Source: Phenylobacterium haematophilum | Lineage (GTDB): Bacteria; Pseudomonadota; Alphaproteobacteria; Caulobacterales; Caulobacteraceae | Direction of reading: 5' to 3' | Length of the DNA: 64,000 bases | Assembly (NCBI RefSeq): GCF_014196295.1 | Contig: NZ_JACIDK010000002.1 | Coordinates: forward strand, 744,001-808,000 | Shown: positions 25,775 to 34,543 of the stretch, one piece after another | How positions within the stretch are numbered: the stretch's first letter is position 1 | How the letters are laid out: the number at the start of each line of letters is the position of its first letter | Position numbers and translations under genes: made by a program | The notes under the pieces: generated by a model | The model's database searches: none | Told to the model about the DNA's origin: nothing | Seen by the model: the letters and a program-made list of their open reading frames with translations, nothing else

Positions 25775-26779
25775 CTAGAACCCCGCCACGGGGCCTTTCC
25801 AGGCGCCAGCCGCCAGCGCCAGGAACAGCAGCAGTCCGGCCAGATGGTTGGATTTGAACAGCGCCAGCGCCAGCGGGCCGTCATTGATGTCGATGCGCGC
25901 CGCCTGCCGCGACAGGTGCATGCCGAACAGCGCGGCCAGCGGCAGGAACAGCGGCCCCAGGCCCCCGGCCCAGGCGGCCGCCAGCGCCAGCGCGAAGCTC
26001 AGCACATAGAAGGCCAACACGCCTTTCTGGACGTTTGCACCCAGGCGGCGGGTCGACGATTTGATGCCGGCCAGGGCGTCGTCCTCCAGATCCTGGATTG
26101 CGTAGATCGTATCGTAGCCCAGGGTCCAGAAGATCCCCGACGCGTAGAGAAGGGCCGCCGCCAGGGTCAGGCGTCCGATCTCCAGCTGTTCGGCCGGGAC
26201 CACGCCGCCGGCCTGCGCCGCCAACCAGCCGTAGGCGCTGACGGATCCGGTCGCCGCGGCGAAGCCAAGCAGCGCCCCCCAGTTGAAGGTCAGGCCGAGC
26301 CACGCCTGCGGCCACCACGTAATGCGCTTCATGAACGGATAGCCGGCGACCAGCGCCAGCGAAGCGACCCCCAGGCCCACCGCCAGCGGCGTCATGCTGA
26401 GCAGCAAGCCCAGCGAGACCAGGCTGCAGACGACTATGAAGCCCCAGGCCTGCGCCACGCTGATCTGGCCGGACGCCACCGGCCGCATGGCGGTGCGCGC
26501 CACCTTGGCGTCGAAGTCGCGGTCGACGATGTCGTTGAACGCACACCCCGCCGCCCGCATCAGAGCCGCCCCGATGAAGATTTTCGCCAGCAGCAGCGGC
26601 TCGGGCAGCTTGCCGTCCATGGCGGCGGCCAGCGCCGCGCCCTGCCAGCCCGGCAGCATCAGCAGCCAGATGCCTGCCGGCCGGTCGAAGCGGCCGAGCT
26701 TCAGCCAGGGCTGCAGGGCGGCGGGCGCGTGGCGGTCGACCCAGTTGCTGGGGGCGGCGTCGGGGAGCTGGGCGGTCAT
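25775..26779 (-). CDS. ubiA: 4-hydroxybenzoate polyprenyltransferase
   Basis: A 334-residue integral-membrane prenyltransferase that attaches the polyprenyl chain to 4-hydroxybenzoate in ubiquinone synthesis. Both aspartate motifs are visible: AFNDIVDRDFDAKVARTAMR (first, NDxxDxxxD) and YDTIYAIQDLEDD (second). Eight to nine hydrophobic helices follow the family pattern. It works one step before UbiD, whose gene is at 14533-16056. It converges on merR with 18 bases between stops. Confidence 0.95.
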   Translation of the reverse strand: MTAQLPDAAPSNWVDRHAPAALQPWLKLGRFDRPAGIWLLMLPGWQGAALAAAMDGKLPEPLLLAKIFIGAALMRAAGCAFNDIVDRDFDAKVARTAMRPVASGQISVAQAWGFIVVCSLVSLGLLLSMTPLAVGLGVASLALVAGYPFMKRITWWPQAWLGLTFNWGALLGFAAATGSVSAYGWLAAQAGGVVPAEQLEIGRLTLAAALLYASGIFWTLGYDTIYAIQDLEDDALAGIKSSTRRLGANVQKGVLAFYVLSFALALAAAWAGGLGPLFLPLAALFGMHLSRQAARIDINDGPLALALFKSNHLAGLLLFLALAAGAWKGPVAGF

Positions 26780-26945
26780 GCGCAGGCTTTACTCCGCCTG
26801 TGGCCCCGCGGCCACTCCTCGCCTGCAACTCTGCGATGTGGGTGAAATAACACCGGTCATGGTGATTGACAGGGCAAATCCATGCGCGCAGGTTGCGGCT
26901 CGTCGTCGTCCGGCCCCACAACCATCTGATAGGGAGGTGATCATC
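26780..26945. other. Intergenic region upstream of a candidate micro-ORF
   Basis: The 386 bases between ubiA (minus) and the methyltransferase (plus) contain no long gene. A TTGACA at 26866-26871 could be a -35 element, but no convincing -10 follows at 17 bases. The region from about 26835 to 27000 is visibly poorer in GC than its flanks and leads into the strong ribosome-binding site and short ORF at 26933-27020. Confidence 0.4.
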
Positions 26946-27020
26946 GTGAAAGCTGTAAATCATCGCCTGCAGATGCCGCTTGTCGCCGTGATCGCCTACG
27001 CAGGACGGTTCCGCGACTAG
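26946..27020 (+). CDS. Candidate 24-residue micro-ORF behind a very strong Shine-Dalgarno
   Basis: GGAGGTGATC at 26933-26942 matches the complement of the 16S rRNA 3' end at ten consecutive positions, and GTG 26946 follows GGAGG by eight bases. The frame encodes 24 residues ending at TAG 27018-27020, beginning with Val/Met-Lys-Ala-Val and carrying a hydrophobic middle (MPLVAVIAYA) and a basic end (GRFRD). It could be a leader peptide or a small membrane-active protein. It resembles no family known to me; a chance ORF remains possible. It lies 145 bases before the methyltransferase gene. Confidence 0.4.
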   Translation: MKAVNHRLQMPLVAVIAYAGRFRD

Positions 27021-27165
27021 GTCGCGCCCGGCCCCGCCAGCGGGCTGATCTGCACCTCCATCGTCAGCAAGCCCGCGCGATCCGTCGCGCCGCCCTGGCG
27101 TTCCCCGATTCCACGGATTCCTCCTTCGCAACGCGCGGAATCCGTCCGTCTCGAAAGACGACGAC

Positions 27166-27963
27166 ATGTCCATCGCCGAACCCATTTCGGTCCCGACGAA
27201 CGCCCCGCACCCCAATCGCTACGGGGCGATGTGCACCGAGGTCTACGATCTCGACAAACCGCCGGGCTCGCTGCCCGACGTGCCGTTCTATCTGGAGCGG
27301 TTGGCTGGAACCGAAGGCCCGATCCTGGAGGCCGGGGTCGGAACCGGCCGGCTGCTGATCCCGCTGCTCGAGGCCGGGCTGGAGGTGGAGGGCTTCGACC
27401 GCTCCGCCGACATGCTCGCCTCCTGCGCCCGCCACTGCGCCGCGCGCGGCCTTTCGCCCGCGCTCCGCCAGGCGCGGTTCCAGGACTTCGGCTACGACCA
27501 CGACTTCGCGGCGATCCTCGTGCCGGCCGGGACCTTCACCCTGCTGGATGACTTCGCCGAGGCGCTGGCGGTGCTGAAGCGGTTCTTCGATCACCTGCGT
27601 CCCGGCGGGCGGCTGCTGATCGACCTGATGCCGCTGGGCCACCTCACCAGCGAGCGGCCGGACATCCGCACCTGGACGACGCCTTCGGGCGACGTCCTGC
27701 GGATCGAGGGCCGAGCCGTGGAGATCGATCTCGTCCGCCAGCGCCGGGTCACCCACGACCGATACGAGCGCTGGCGCGACGGGCGGCTGGTGGAGACCGA
27801 GCTGGAGATCATGGCCTTCCGGTTCTGGGGCCTGAAGGAGTTCGAACTGGCGCTCGCCGCGGCGGGCTTCTCGTGCATCTCCGTCGGCGCCGATCACCAG
27901 CCCGGACGGCCGCCCGGCCGGTCGAGCCGGATACTCAATTTCGAGGCCCGGCGACCCGTCTAG
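27166..27963 (+). CDS. Class I SAM-dependent methyltransferase
   Basis: A 265-residue methyltransferase with motif I PILEAGVGTGRLLIPLLEAG, the acidic residue ending strand 2 (VEGFDRS), and the later LRPGGRLLIDLMPLGHL. The N-terminal YGAMCTEVYDLDKPPGS is typical of the Methyltransf_25/ubiE-like branch with unknown substrates. It precedes a pair of ABC half-exporters on the same strand, but a strong hairpin (27976-28013) separates them, so co-transcription is uncertain. Confidence 0.85.
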   Translation: MSIAEPISVPTNAPHPNRYGAMCTEVYDLDKPPGSLPDVPFYLERLAGTEGPILEAGVGTGRLLIPLLEAGLEVEGFDRSADMLASCARHCAARGLSPALRQARFQDFGYDHDFAAILVPAGTFTLLDDFAEALAVLKRFFDHLRPGGRLLIDLMPLGHLTSERPDIRTWTTPSGDVLRIEGRAVEIDLVRQRRVTHDRYERWRDGRLVETELEIMAFRFWGLKEFELALAAAGFSCISVGADHQPGRPPGRSSRILNFEARRPV

Positions 27964-27975
27964 GGGCGCGGCAGC

Positions 27976-28013
27976 GGCGCCGGGGTCCGTGCTCCCCCAT
28001 GGGCCCCGGCGCC
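27976..28013 (+). terminator. Strong GC hairpin after the methyltransferase gene
   Basis: GGCGCCGGGG at 27976-27985 pairs perfectly with CCCCGGCGCC at 28004-28013 around an 18-base loop, starting 12 bases after the stop codon. No T-run follows, so it may be a Rho-assisted terminator, an mRNA 3' end protector, or an attenuator before the ABC genes. Confidence 0.45.
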
Positions 28014-28072
28014 CACCCTCGATGTCTCAATTTACCCCCGGCGGCATGCCGGGCCGATTTGTGAAATCCGTT

Positions 28073-29860
28073 ATGACCGACATTCTCGACGACGACCTCG
28101 ACCGTCCCCGAACCCTGACCAACCGCCAGGTGCTCGGCTTCATGGCTGGGCACTGGATGCGCGAGCCGAAGAAGTTCGCGCTGATCATCGGCTTCGGGCT
28201 GGTGGCGACGGTTTGCGACCTCTCGATCCCCTGGGCCACCCGCGGCCTGATCAACGCCGTCTCCAGTCCGGAGAAGGTGACCGACGCGGCCTGGATCGCC
28301 TGGGCCTCGCTCTCGGGCCTCTACCTCGTGTTCTACATGTCCCGGACCAGCATGTTCCGGGTGATGAACGGCTTCTACGCCCGGATCATGTCGCGGATGG
28401 TCAAGGAAGGCTTCGCCCGCGTGCAGGCCTTCTCGTCCGACTGGCACGCCTCGAACTTCGCCGGCGCCACCGTGCGGCGGGTCAGCCGCGCCATGTGGGG
28501 CTATGACAGCGCCGCCGACGCCCTGATCGCCATGCTGCTGCCGACCGTCCTGGTGCTGGGCGGGCTGGCGATCTCGCTCGGCCTGCGCTGGCCGCTGGCC
28601 GGCCTGTTCGTAGCCGTCGTGATCGGCGTATTCGCGGCCTACAACATTCTGATGTCGGTGCACTTCGTGCGCCCGGCCAACCTGCGCTCCACCGCTCTCG
28701 ACTCCGAGATCGGCGCGGCGCTAGCCGACGCCATCGGCGCGAATCCGACGGTCAAGAGCTTCGGCGCCGAGGATCGCGAGGCCGAGCGCTTCGCGCAGAC
28801 GGCGGACGCTTGGCGCTGGGCGGTCAACAAGACCTGGGACCGCTTCAACGTGGTGGGCCTGGGCCAGAACGTGCTGCTGATCATCCTGCAGGCGGGCCTG
28901 ACCGGCTTCCTCGTCCATGCCTGGGCGCAAGGCCAGGCGACGCCGGGCGACGTGGCCTTCGCGATCACCTCGTTCATCGTCATGGCCGGCTACATGCGGA
29001 ACTTCAGCGAGATCACCCAGATGCTCCAGAAGGGCCTGGACGACATGCTGGACGTGGCGACCTACATGCGCACCGAGCCGCAACTGAACGACGATGCGCA
29101 GGCTCGGCCGTTCCGCGGCGACCTCGGCGAGGTGATCTTCGACCGCGTCACCTTCGGCTACGCCAACCAGCCCCGGCCGCTCTACGAGGGCTTCACCCTG
29201 ATCGTGGCGCCGGGCGAGCGCATCGCTCTGGTCGGTCCGACCGGAGCGGGAAAGTCCACGTTCGTGAAGCTGATCCAGCGCCTGTACGACGTTCAGGGCG
29301 GGCGGATCCTGATCGACGGCCAGGACATTTCCAAGGTCAGCCAGACCAGCCTGCGCCGCGCCATCGCCGTGGTGCCGCAGGACCCGGCGCTGTTCCACCG
29401 GAGCATCGCCGAGAACATCGCCTACGCCCGTCCCGACGCAACGGCGGACGAGGTGATGCTGGCCGCCAAGCGGGCCCGCGCTCACGACTTCATCGCCCGC
29501 CTGCCCAACGGTTACGAGACGCCGGTCGGCGAGCGCGGCGTGAAGCTGTCGGGCGGTGAGCGGCAGCGGGTGGCGATCGCCCGCGCCTTCCTGGCCGACG
29601 CCCCGATCCTGGTGCTCGACGAGGCCACGTCGTCGCTGGACGTGGAGACCGAACGCCAGGTCCAGGCGGCGATGGAGGAACTGATGGTCGGTCGCACGAC
29701 GATCGTCATCGCCCACCGGCTCTCGACCATCCGCGGCGCCGACCGGATCCTGGTCTTCGACCGAGGCCGGATCGTCGAGGAAGGCCGCCACGCCGAACTG
29801 ATCGACAAGGGCGGCTTCTATGCGCGGCTGCACGCCGTGACCGAAGGAACCGAGCTGTGA
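28073..29860 (+). CDS. ABC half-exporter A of a tandem pair
   Basis: A 595-residue membrane-ATPase fusion. A six-helix export domain occupies residues 1 to about 330. The ATPase has Walker A GPTGAGKST (from residue 388), signature LSGGERQR (about 492), Walker B ILVLDEATSSLD and IAHRLSTIRGADR. Several upstream starts exist; ATG 28073 was chosen because it aligns with the start of the downstream paralogue (MTD-...-RTL) and gives the same length of 595. The two genes are paralogous over their whole length and coupled by a GTGA overlap, indicating a heterodimeric exporter. The substrate is unknown. Confidence 0.9.
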   Translation: MTDILDDDLDRPRTLTNRQVLGFMAGHWMREPKKFALIIGFGLVATVCDLSIPWATRGLINAVSSPEKVTDAAWIAWASLSGLYLVFYMSRTSMFRVMNGFYARIMSRMVKEGFARVQAFSSDWHASNFAGATVRRVSRAMWGYDSAADALIAMLLPTVLVLGGLAISLGLRWPLAGLFVAVVIGVFAAYNILMSVHFVRPANLRSTALDSEIGAALADAIGANPTVKSFGAEDREAERFAQTADAWRWAVNKTWDRFNVVGLGQNVLLIILQAGLTGFLVHAWAQGQATPGDVAFAITSFIVMAGYMRNFSEITQMLQKGLDDMLDVATYMRTEPQLNDDAQARPFRGDLGEVIFDRVTFGYANQPRPLYEGFTLIVAPGERIALVGPTGAGKSTFVKLIQRLYDVQGGRILIDGQDISKVSQTSLRRAIAVVPQDPALFHRSIAENIAYARPDATADEVMLAAKRARAHDFIARLPNGYETPVGERGVKLSGGERQRVAIARAFLADAPILVLDEATSSLDVETERQVQAAMEELMVGRTTIVIAHRLSTIRGADRILVFDRGRIVEEGRHAELIDKGGFYARLHAVTEGTEL

Positions 29861-31644
29861 CCGACCACTACGAAGACGCCGAGGACCAGAAGCAGAGGAC
29901 TCTCCCCAACCACAGGGTCATCGGCTTCGTCATGCGCTTTTGGCTGCGCCGGCCCGGATTGCTGAGCGGCATGACAATCTTCACGCTGCTGGCCATCGCC
30001 GCCGACATGGCTATCCCGCTGGCCGCCGGCCGGCTGGTGGACGCGGTGGCCGAAGGGCCCCAGGCGGCCGATGTCGCCTGGGCCGCCTGGGCGGTGTTCG
30101 TCGGGCTCTATCTGGTGCTGTCCGTGGTCCGGAACATCGCCAACAAGTTCTGGAATCCGCTGGCCGCGCTGAACATGCGCGACATGACCGACGAGGGCTT
30201 CGCGCGCATCCAATCGTTTTCCGCAGATTGGCACGCCGACGCCTTCGCCGGCGCCACCGTGCGGCGGCTGTCGCGGGCGATGTGGGGCTACGACATGGTC
30301 TCCGACGCCGTCGTCATGTGGATAGGTCCAGCCCTGCTCGTGCTCATCGGCTTGTCGGGCATGATGATCGTCCGCTGGCCGATGGTGGGGCTGTTCTCGC
30401 TGGCCGTCGTCAGTCTGTACATCGCCTCCAACGTCATCCTGACGGCCAAATACGGCCGGCCGCTGAACCAACGGTCGGTGGCCCTGGATTCGCGGATCGG
30501 GGGGGCGCTGGCCGATTCCATCACCGGCAACGCCACGGTCCGCAGCTTCGGCGCCGAGGCCCGCGAGAGCGCCCGCATCGGCGAAATCACCGAGTCATGG
30601 CGCGGGGCGGTGGTGCGTACCTGGAACCGCTTCACCGACCTTTGGCTGATCCAGAACATGCTGCTGGCGGTGCTGCAGGGCGGGCTCACTGGCCTGTTGC
30701 TGATGCTCTGGTCGCAGGGCAGGGCGACCCCGGGCGACGTCGCCTTCGGCATCACCGCCTTCCTGGTGATGAGCGGCTACCTGCGCAACATCGGCGAGAA
30801 CGTCCGCATGCTGCAGAAAGGGCTCGACGACGTCGAGGACGTGGCCCGCTTCGCCGAGATCAAGCCCCAGGTCGCCGACCGCCCGGGCGCCGCGCCGTTC
30901 GCCGGTCAGTTGGGTGAAGTGGTCTTCAATAACGCCACCTTCCGCTACAAGTCGGTGACCGAACCGCTGTTCCAGAACTTCTCTCTGACCATCCGCCCGG
31001 GCGAGCGTGTCGCCCTGGTCGGCCCAACCGGCTCCGGCAAGTCGAGCTTCGTGAAGCTGGTCCAGCGGCTCTACGACCTGGACGAGGGCCGGATCTTGAT
31101 CGATGGCCAGGACATCGCCGGCGTCCAGCAGGGCTCGCTTCGGCGCGCCATCGCCGTGGTGCCGCAGGACCCGGCGCTGTTCCACCGGAGCATCGCCGAC
31201 AACATCGCCTATGCCCGTCCCGACGCGACGACCGAGGAGGTCGCGCTCGCGGCGCGCCGGGCGCGGGCCCACGAGTTCATCACCAGGCTGCCCCAAGGCT
31301 ATCGGACGCTGGTCGGCGAGCGCGGGGTGAAGCTGTCGGGCGGCGAACGGCAGCGGGTGGCGATCGCACGGGCGTTCCTGGCCGATGCGCCGATCCTAGT
31401 TTTCGACGAGGCCACCTCGTCGCTGGACGTGGAGACCGAGCGCGACGTCCAGGCGGCGATGGAAGAACTGATGAACGGACGTACGACCATCGTCATAGCC
31501 CACCGCCTGTCCACTGTGCGCAACGCAGATCGGATCCTGGTGTTTGACCAAGGCCGCATCGTCGAGGAAGGGCGCCACTCCGACCTGGTGAAGATGGGCG
31601 GCGCTTACGCCCGCCTGCACGCGGTCGCCGAGGGAACAGCCTGA
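29857..31644 (+). CDS. ABC half-exporter B of a tandem pair
   Basis: A 595-residue paralogue of the preceding gene. Walker A is GPTGSGKSS (from residue 389), followed by LSGGERQR and ILVFDEATSSLDVETERDVQ. Both ATPase domains keep all standard motifs, so there is no obvious degenerate site as found in some heterodimeric exporters. The GTG start overlaps the upstream stop. Conserved segments in the membrane domain (SADWHADAFAGATVRRLSRAMWGYD, in parts SRAMWGYD) are shared by both and unusual among exporters. It probably acts with half A in the inner membrane. Confidence 0.9.
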   Translation: MTDHYEDAEDQKQRTLPNHRVIGFVMRFWLRRPGLLSGMTIFTLLAIAADMAIPLAAGRLVDAVAEGPQAADVAWAAWAVFVGLYLVLSVVRNIANKFWNPLAALNMRDMTDEGFARIQSFSADWHADAFAGATVRRLSRAMWGYDMVSDAVVMWIGPALLVLIGLSGMMIVRWPMVGLFSLAVVSLYIASNVILTAKYGRPLNQRSVALDSRIGGALADSITGNATVRSFGAEARESARIGEITESWRGAVVRTWNRFTDLWLIQNMLLAVLQGGLTGLLLMLWSQGRATPGDVAFGITAFLVMSGYLRNIGENVRMLQKGLDDVEDVARFAEIKPQVADRPGAAPFAGQLGEVVFNNATFRYKSVTEPLFQNFSLTIRPGERVALVGPTGSGKSSFVKLVQRLYDLDEGRILIDGQDIAGVQQGSLRRAIAVVPQDPALFHRSIADNIAYARPDATTEEVALAARRARAHEFITRLPQGYRTLVGERGVKLSGGERQRVAIARAFLADAPILVFDEATSSLDVETERDVQAAMEELMNGRTTIVIAHRLSTVRNADRILVFDQGRIVEEGRHSDLVKMGGAYARLHAVAEGTA

Positions 31645-31710
31645 AGGCTGACAGAAGTATCGCTGTGGGTGTTAGATGCCCCAAGGACCCATCGACTTGG
31701 GGGGAGTCGC

Positions 31711-32514
31711 ATGACCTACATCGAGCAGGTGGTGCAGTGGCTCCGCGACCGGCTGGCCCGCGAGCCGTCGCTGGCCGATCCGCGCGAACTGAACATGGCC
31801 TTGCGGGTGCTCGCGGTTTGGCGCTCGCGCGGCATCGCCAACGCCTACATTCGCCAGTACGGCGCCAAGATCATGCAGGGCCCGTTCGCGGGCATGGACT
31901 ACGTCACCTCCGCCACCGAGGGGGCGCTGACCCCGCGGCTGATCGGCACCTACGAGTCCGAGCTGCATCCCCATCTTCAGCGCTTCGCTGAGAAGTCGCT
32001 CGACTGCGTCATCGATGTCGGTTGCGCCGAGGGCTATTACGCGGTCGGGCTGGCGCGGATGATGCCGGGCGTCACCGTTCACGCCTTCGACATCCAGGAG
32101 ACGGCCCGCGCCGCCTGCGCCGACCTCGCCGCCAAGAACGGTGTGTCCGAGCGGGTGATCATCGGCGAGCGGTTCGCACCCGACGGCTTCGAGGCGTTCA
32201 AGGATCGCCGTTGCCTGGTGCTGGTCGATATCGAGGGCGCGGAAGACGATCTGCTGCGGCCCGATCTGTCGCCGGCCCTGGCCGGCATGGATCTGATCGT
32301 CGAGACCCACGACGTCTACCGGCCTGGCGTCCTGGCCCGGCTGATCGAGCGCTTCTCGCCGACCCACGACATCGTCCGCCTGGACCCGCAGCCCAAGACC
32401 CTGCCGCTTCCGGATTTCCTCAAGGGCGCGGGCCACCTCGACCAGCTGCTGGCGGTCTGGGAGTTCCGGCATCAGGCCACGCCTTGGCTGGTGATGACGC
32501 CAAAATCTAGCTGA
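31711..32514 (+). CDS. FkbM-like methyltransferase
   Basis: A 267-residue protein with a Rossmann methyltransferase core: motif I CVIDVGCAEGYYAVGLA, then VTVHAFDIQETARAA and VLVDIEGAEDDLL. This arrangement fits FkbM-type O-methyltransferases, often involved in glycan or lipid modification. ATG 31711 has GGGGGAG six bases upstream; the longer frame from 31669 is not supported. It follows the ABC exporter pair by 66 bases on the same strand and could modify what they export. Its end overlaps the convergent YcaQ-like gene by 8 bases. Confidence 0.82.
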   Translation: MTYIEQVVQWLRDRLAREPSLADPRELNMALRVLAVWRSRGIANAYIRQYGAKIMQGPFAGMDYVTSATEGALTPRLIGTYESELHPHLQRFAEKSLDCVIDVGCAEGYYAVGLARMMPGVTVHAFDIQETARAACADLAAKNGVSERVIIGERFAPDGFEAFKDRRCLVLVDIEGAEDDLLRPDLSPALAGMDLIVETHDVYRPGVLARLIERFSPTHDIVRLDPQPKTLPLPDFLKGAGHLDQLLAVWEFRHQATPWLVMTPKSS

Positions 32515-33709
32515 GCGCGCTCTCCAGCGCCTCGGCCAGATCGCCTTTCGACGCGACCTCGACGCGGTCCAGGCCGAGCCAGCCGGCCATCAGCTTCAGT
32601 TCGTCGGCCAGCAGGGCCGGCGTCGCCCCGTTCGCGCCCGGTTCGGCGTGGGCGGCTTGGACCATCAGCAGGCCCTTCTTGCGCTCGGCCTTCAGGTCGA
32701 CCCGCGCGGTGATCGCCTCGCCCTGCAGGAACGGCAGGACATAGTAGCCGTGCACGCGCTTGTGGGCCGGGGTGTAGATCTCCAGCCGCACCTTGGTCCC
32801 GAACAGCCGCTCGGTCCGCTCGCGGAACCAAATCAGGTTGTCGAACGGCGAGAGCAGGGCGTTGGCGCTGACCTTCCGCGGGCGTCGCGCCCCGGCGTGC
32901 AGATAGGCTCCGCTTTCCCAGCCCTTCACCTTCACCGGGATCAGGTCGCCGGCCTCGACCAGTTCAGCGATCCGCGCCTTGGTCTCGGCCACGCCCATTC
33001 GGAAGTAGTCGCGCAGGTCGCGCTCGGTGGCTACGCCCTGCGCCCGCGCCGCGATCCGTGGCAGTTCGCGCTGGGCCTCGTCGCGCGGCGGCGGCTCGCC
33101 CAGCGCCGCCTTGGGCAGCACCATGTCGGGCAGGCCGTAGACCCGCTCAAAGGTTCCGCGCCGGGTGGCGGTGGTCAGGTCCCCGACCCAGAACAGGCAC
33201 TCCAGCGCCCGCTTGCCCTCGCTCCAGCCCCACCAGCTGCCGGCGCCCTTGGCGCCGAGGCTGAGCTCGGAAGCCGGCATCGGTCCGCGGGTTTCGATTT
33301 CGGCCAGGCATTTGTCGATGAAGTCGCCGTGGCTGCGCAGGAAGCGGGCGACGCCCTTCCAGACGCCGACCCCGGCGCGGGCGTCGTCCATCCGCCAGCG
33401 CAGCAGCCGATGCGTCGCGGCCGGCAGCAGCGAGGCTTCGTGCGCCCAGTACTCGACCAGGGCGGGTCGCCGGCCCCAGGCGATCTCCTCCAGTAGCGGC
33501 CGCGGGTAGGCGCCCAGGCGTGAGAACATCGGCAGATAGTGGGTGCGCGACACCACGTTCACCGAGTCGATCTGCACGACGCCCAGCCGCTCGATCGTCT
33601 TCAGCAGGTGCCGCTTGCCAGGCGCGGCCGGCCGCCGCTCGGCGAACCCCTGCGCGGCCAGCGCGATGCGCCTGGCCTCGCGGGCCGAGATCTCCTCCAC
33701 CCCTGTCAC
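32507..33709 (-). CDS. YcaQ/AlkX-like DNA glycosylase family protein
   Basis: A 400-residue winged-helix protein of the HTH_42 family that includes E. coli YcaQ, a DNA interstrand-crosslink glycosylase. The N-terminal motif LGVVQIDSVNVVSRTHYLP carries Q46-I-D48, the QxD form of the catalytic site used by YcaQ-like members. LLSPFDNLIWFRERTERLFG and the HGYYVLPFL segment are also family hallmarks. The start is GTG 33709 or GTG 33700. It follows ppk2 by 6 bases and is probably in the same operon. Confidence 0.88.
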   Translation of the reverse strand: MTGVEEISAREARRIALAAQGFAERRPAAPGKRHLLKTIERLGVVQIDSVNVVSRTHYLPMFSRLGAYPRPLLEEIAWGRRPALVEYWAHEASLLPAATHRLLRWRMDDARAGVGVWKGVARFLRSHGDFIDKCLAEIETRGPMPASELSLGAKGAGSWWGWSEGKRALECLFWVGDLTTATRRGTFERVYGLPDMVLPKAALGEPPPRDEAQRELPRIAARAQGVATERDLRDYFRMGVAETKARIAELVEAGDLIPVKVKGWESGAYLHAGARRPRKVSANALLSPFDNLIWFRERTERLFGTKVRLEIYTPAHKRVHGYYVLPFLQGEAITARVDLKAERKKGLLMVQAAHAEPGANGATPALLADELKLMAGWLGLDRVEVASKGDLAEALESALS

Positions 33710-33715
33710 CTGCGG

Positions 33716-34495
33716 CTACTTGTTCAGCCGACCCTCGGCGATCGCGCCGATCTCGAACGGGAACAGCACGTCGCCGTCGGGGGCGTCGACGCTCTCGGCG
33801 ATGTCGTCCGGTGCGATCGTCTTGACCAAGTGGCGCATGACGTTGATGCGGGCGACCTTCTTCTTGTCGGTCACGACGCAGGTCCAGGGCGCCATCGCCT
33901 GATGGGTGCGGGTCAGCATCGTGTCTCGCGCCGCGCTGTAGTCGGCCCACTTCTCCTGGGCCACGTCGTCCAGCGGACTGGTCTTCAGCGCCTTCAGCGG
34001 GTCTTCGCGGCGCGCCTTCAGCCGCTCGGCCTGTTCCTTCTGGCTGATGTCGAGCCAGATCTTCACCAGTTTCAGCCCGCTCTCGACCAGCATCTCCTCG
34101 AAGTGCGGGACGTCGCGCAGGAATATCTCCTGGTCGTGGTCGCTCGAGAAGCCCATGACCCGCTCGACACCGGCGCGATTATACCAGGAGCGGTTGAAGA
34201 TCACGACTTGGCCCGCCGACGGCAGATGCGGGACGTAGCGTTGAAAGTACCACTGACTGGATTCCAGCTCCGTGGGCTTGGGCAGCGCCACCACCCGGGT
34301 GGCGCGGATCGAAAGGTGCTCGGTGATCCGGCTGATCGTGCCGTCCTTGCCGGCCGCATCGCGCCCCTCGAAGATCACCAGCACCTTGTCGCCCGATTTC
34401 ATCGCGTGCTGCTGGTAGCGCACCAGGGCCAGCTGCAACTTCGCGAGCTCGGCCTCGTACAGGTCGTCGTTGTTGTCGTTGTCTGACTTCGCCAT
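33716..34495 (-). CDS. ppk2: Polyphosphate kinase 2
   Basis: A 259-residue PPK2-family enzyme that transfers phosphate between polyphosphate and nucleoside di- or monophosphates. Walker A is FEGRDAAGKDGT (residues 42-53). The FNRSWYNRAGVERVMGF segment and the lid region RREDPLKALKTSPLD are standard for class I PPK2. An Asp/Asn-rich N-terminus precedes the domain. ATG 34495 was chosen because the upstream extension is not family-like. It is divergent from rsmE with only 48 bases between starts. Confidence 0.93.
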   Translation of the reverse strand: MAKSDNDNNDDLYEAELAKLQLALVRYQQHAMKSGDKVLVIFEGRDAAGKDGTISRITEHLSIRATRVVALPKPTELESSQWYFQRYVPHLPSAGQVVIFNRSWYNRAGVERVMGFSSDHDQEIFLRDVPHFEEMLVESGLKLVKIWLDISQKEQAERLKARREDPLKALKTSPLDDVAQEKWADYSAARDTMLTRTHQAMAPWTCVVTDKKKVARINVMRHLVKTIAPDDIAESVDAPDGDVLFPFEIGAIAEGRLNK

Positions 34496-34543
34496 GGATC
34501 GAAGCCTAGTCCTGAACCCGCACCCAGGGCTAGAACCCCGTGC

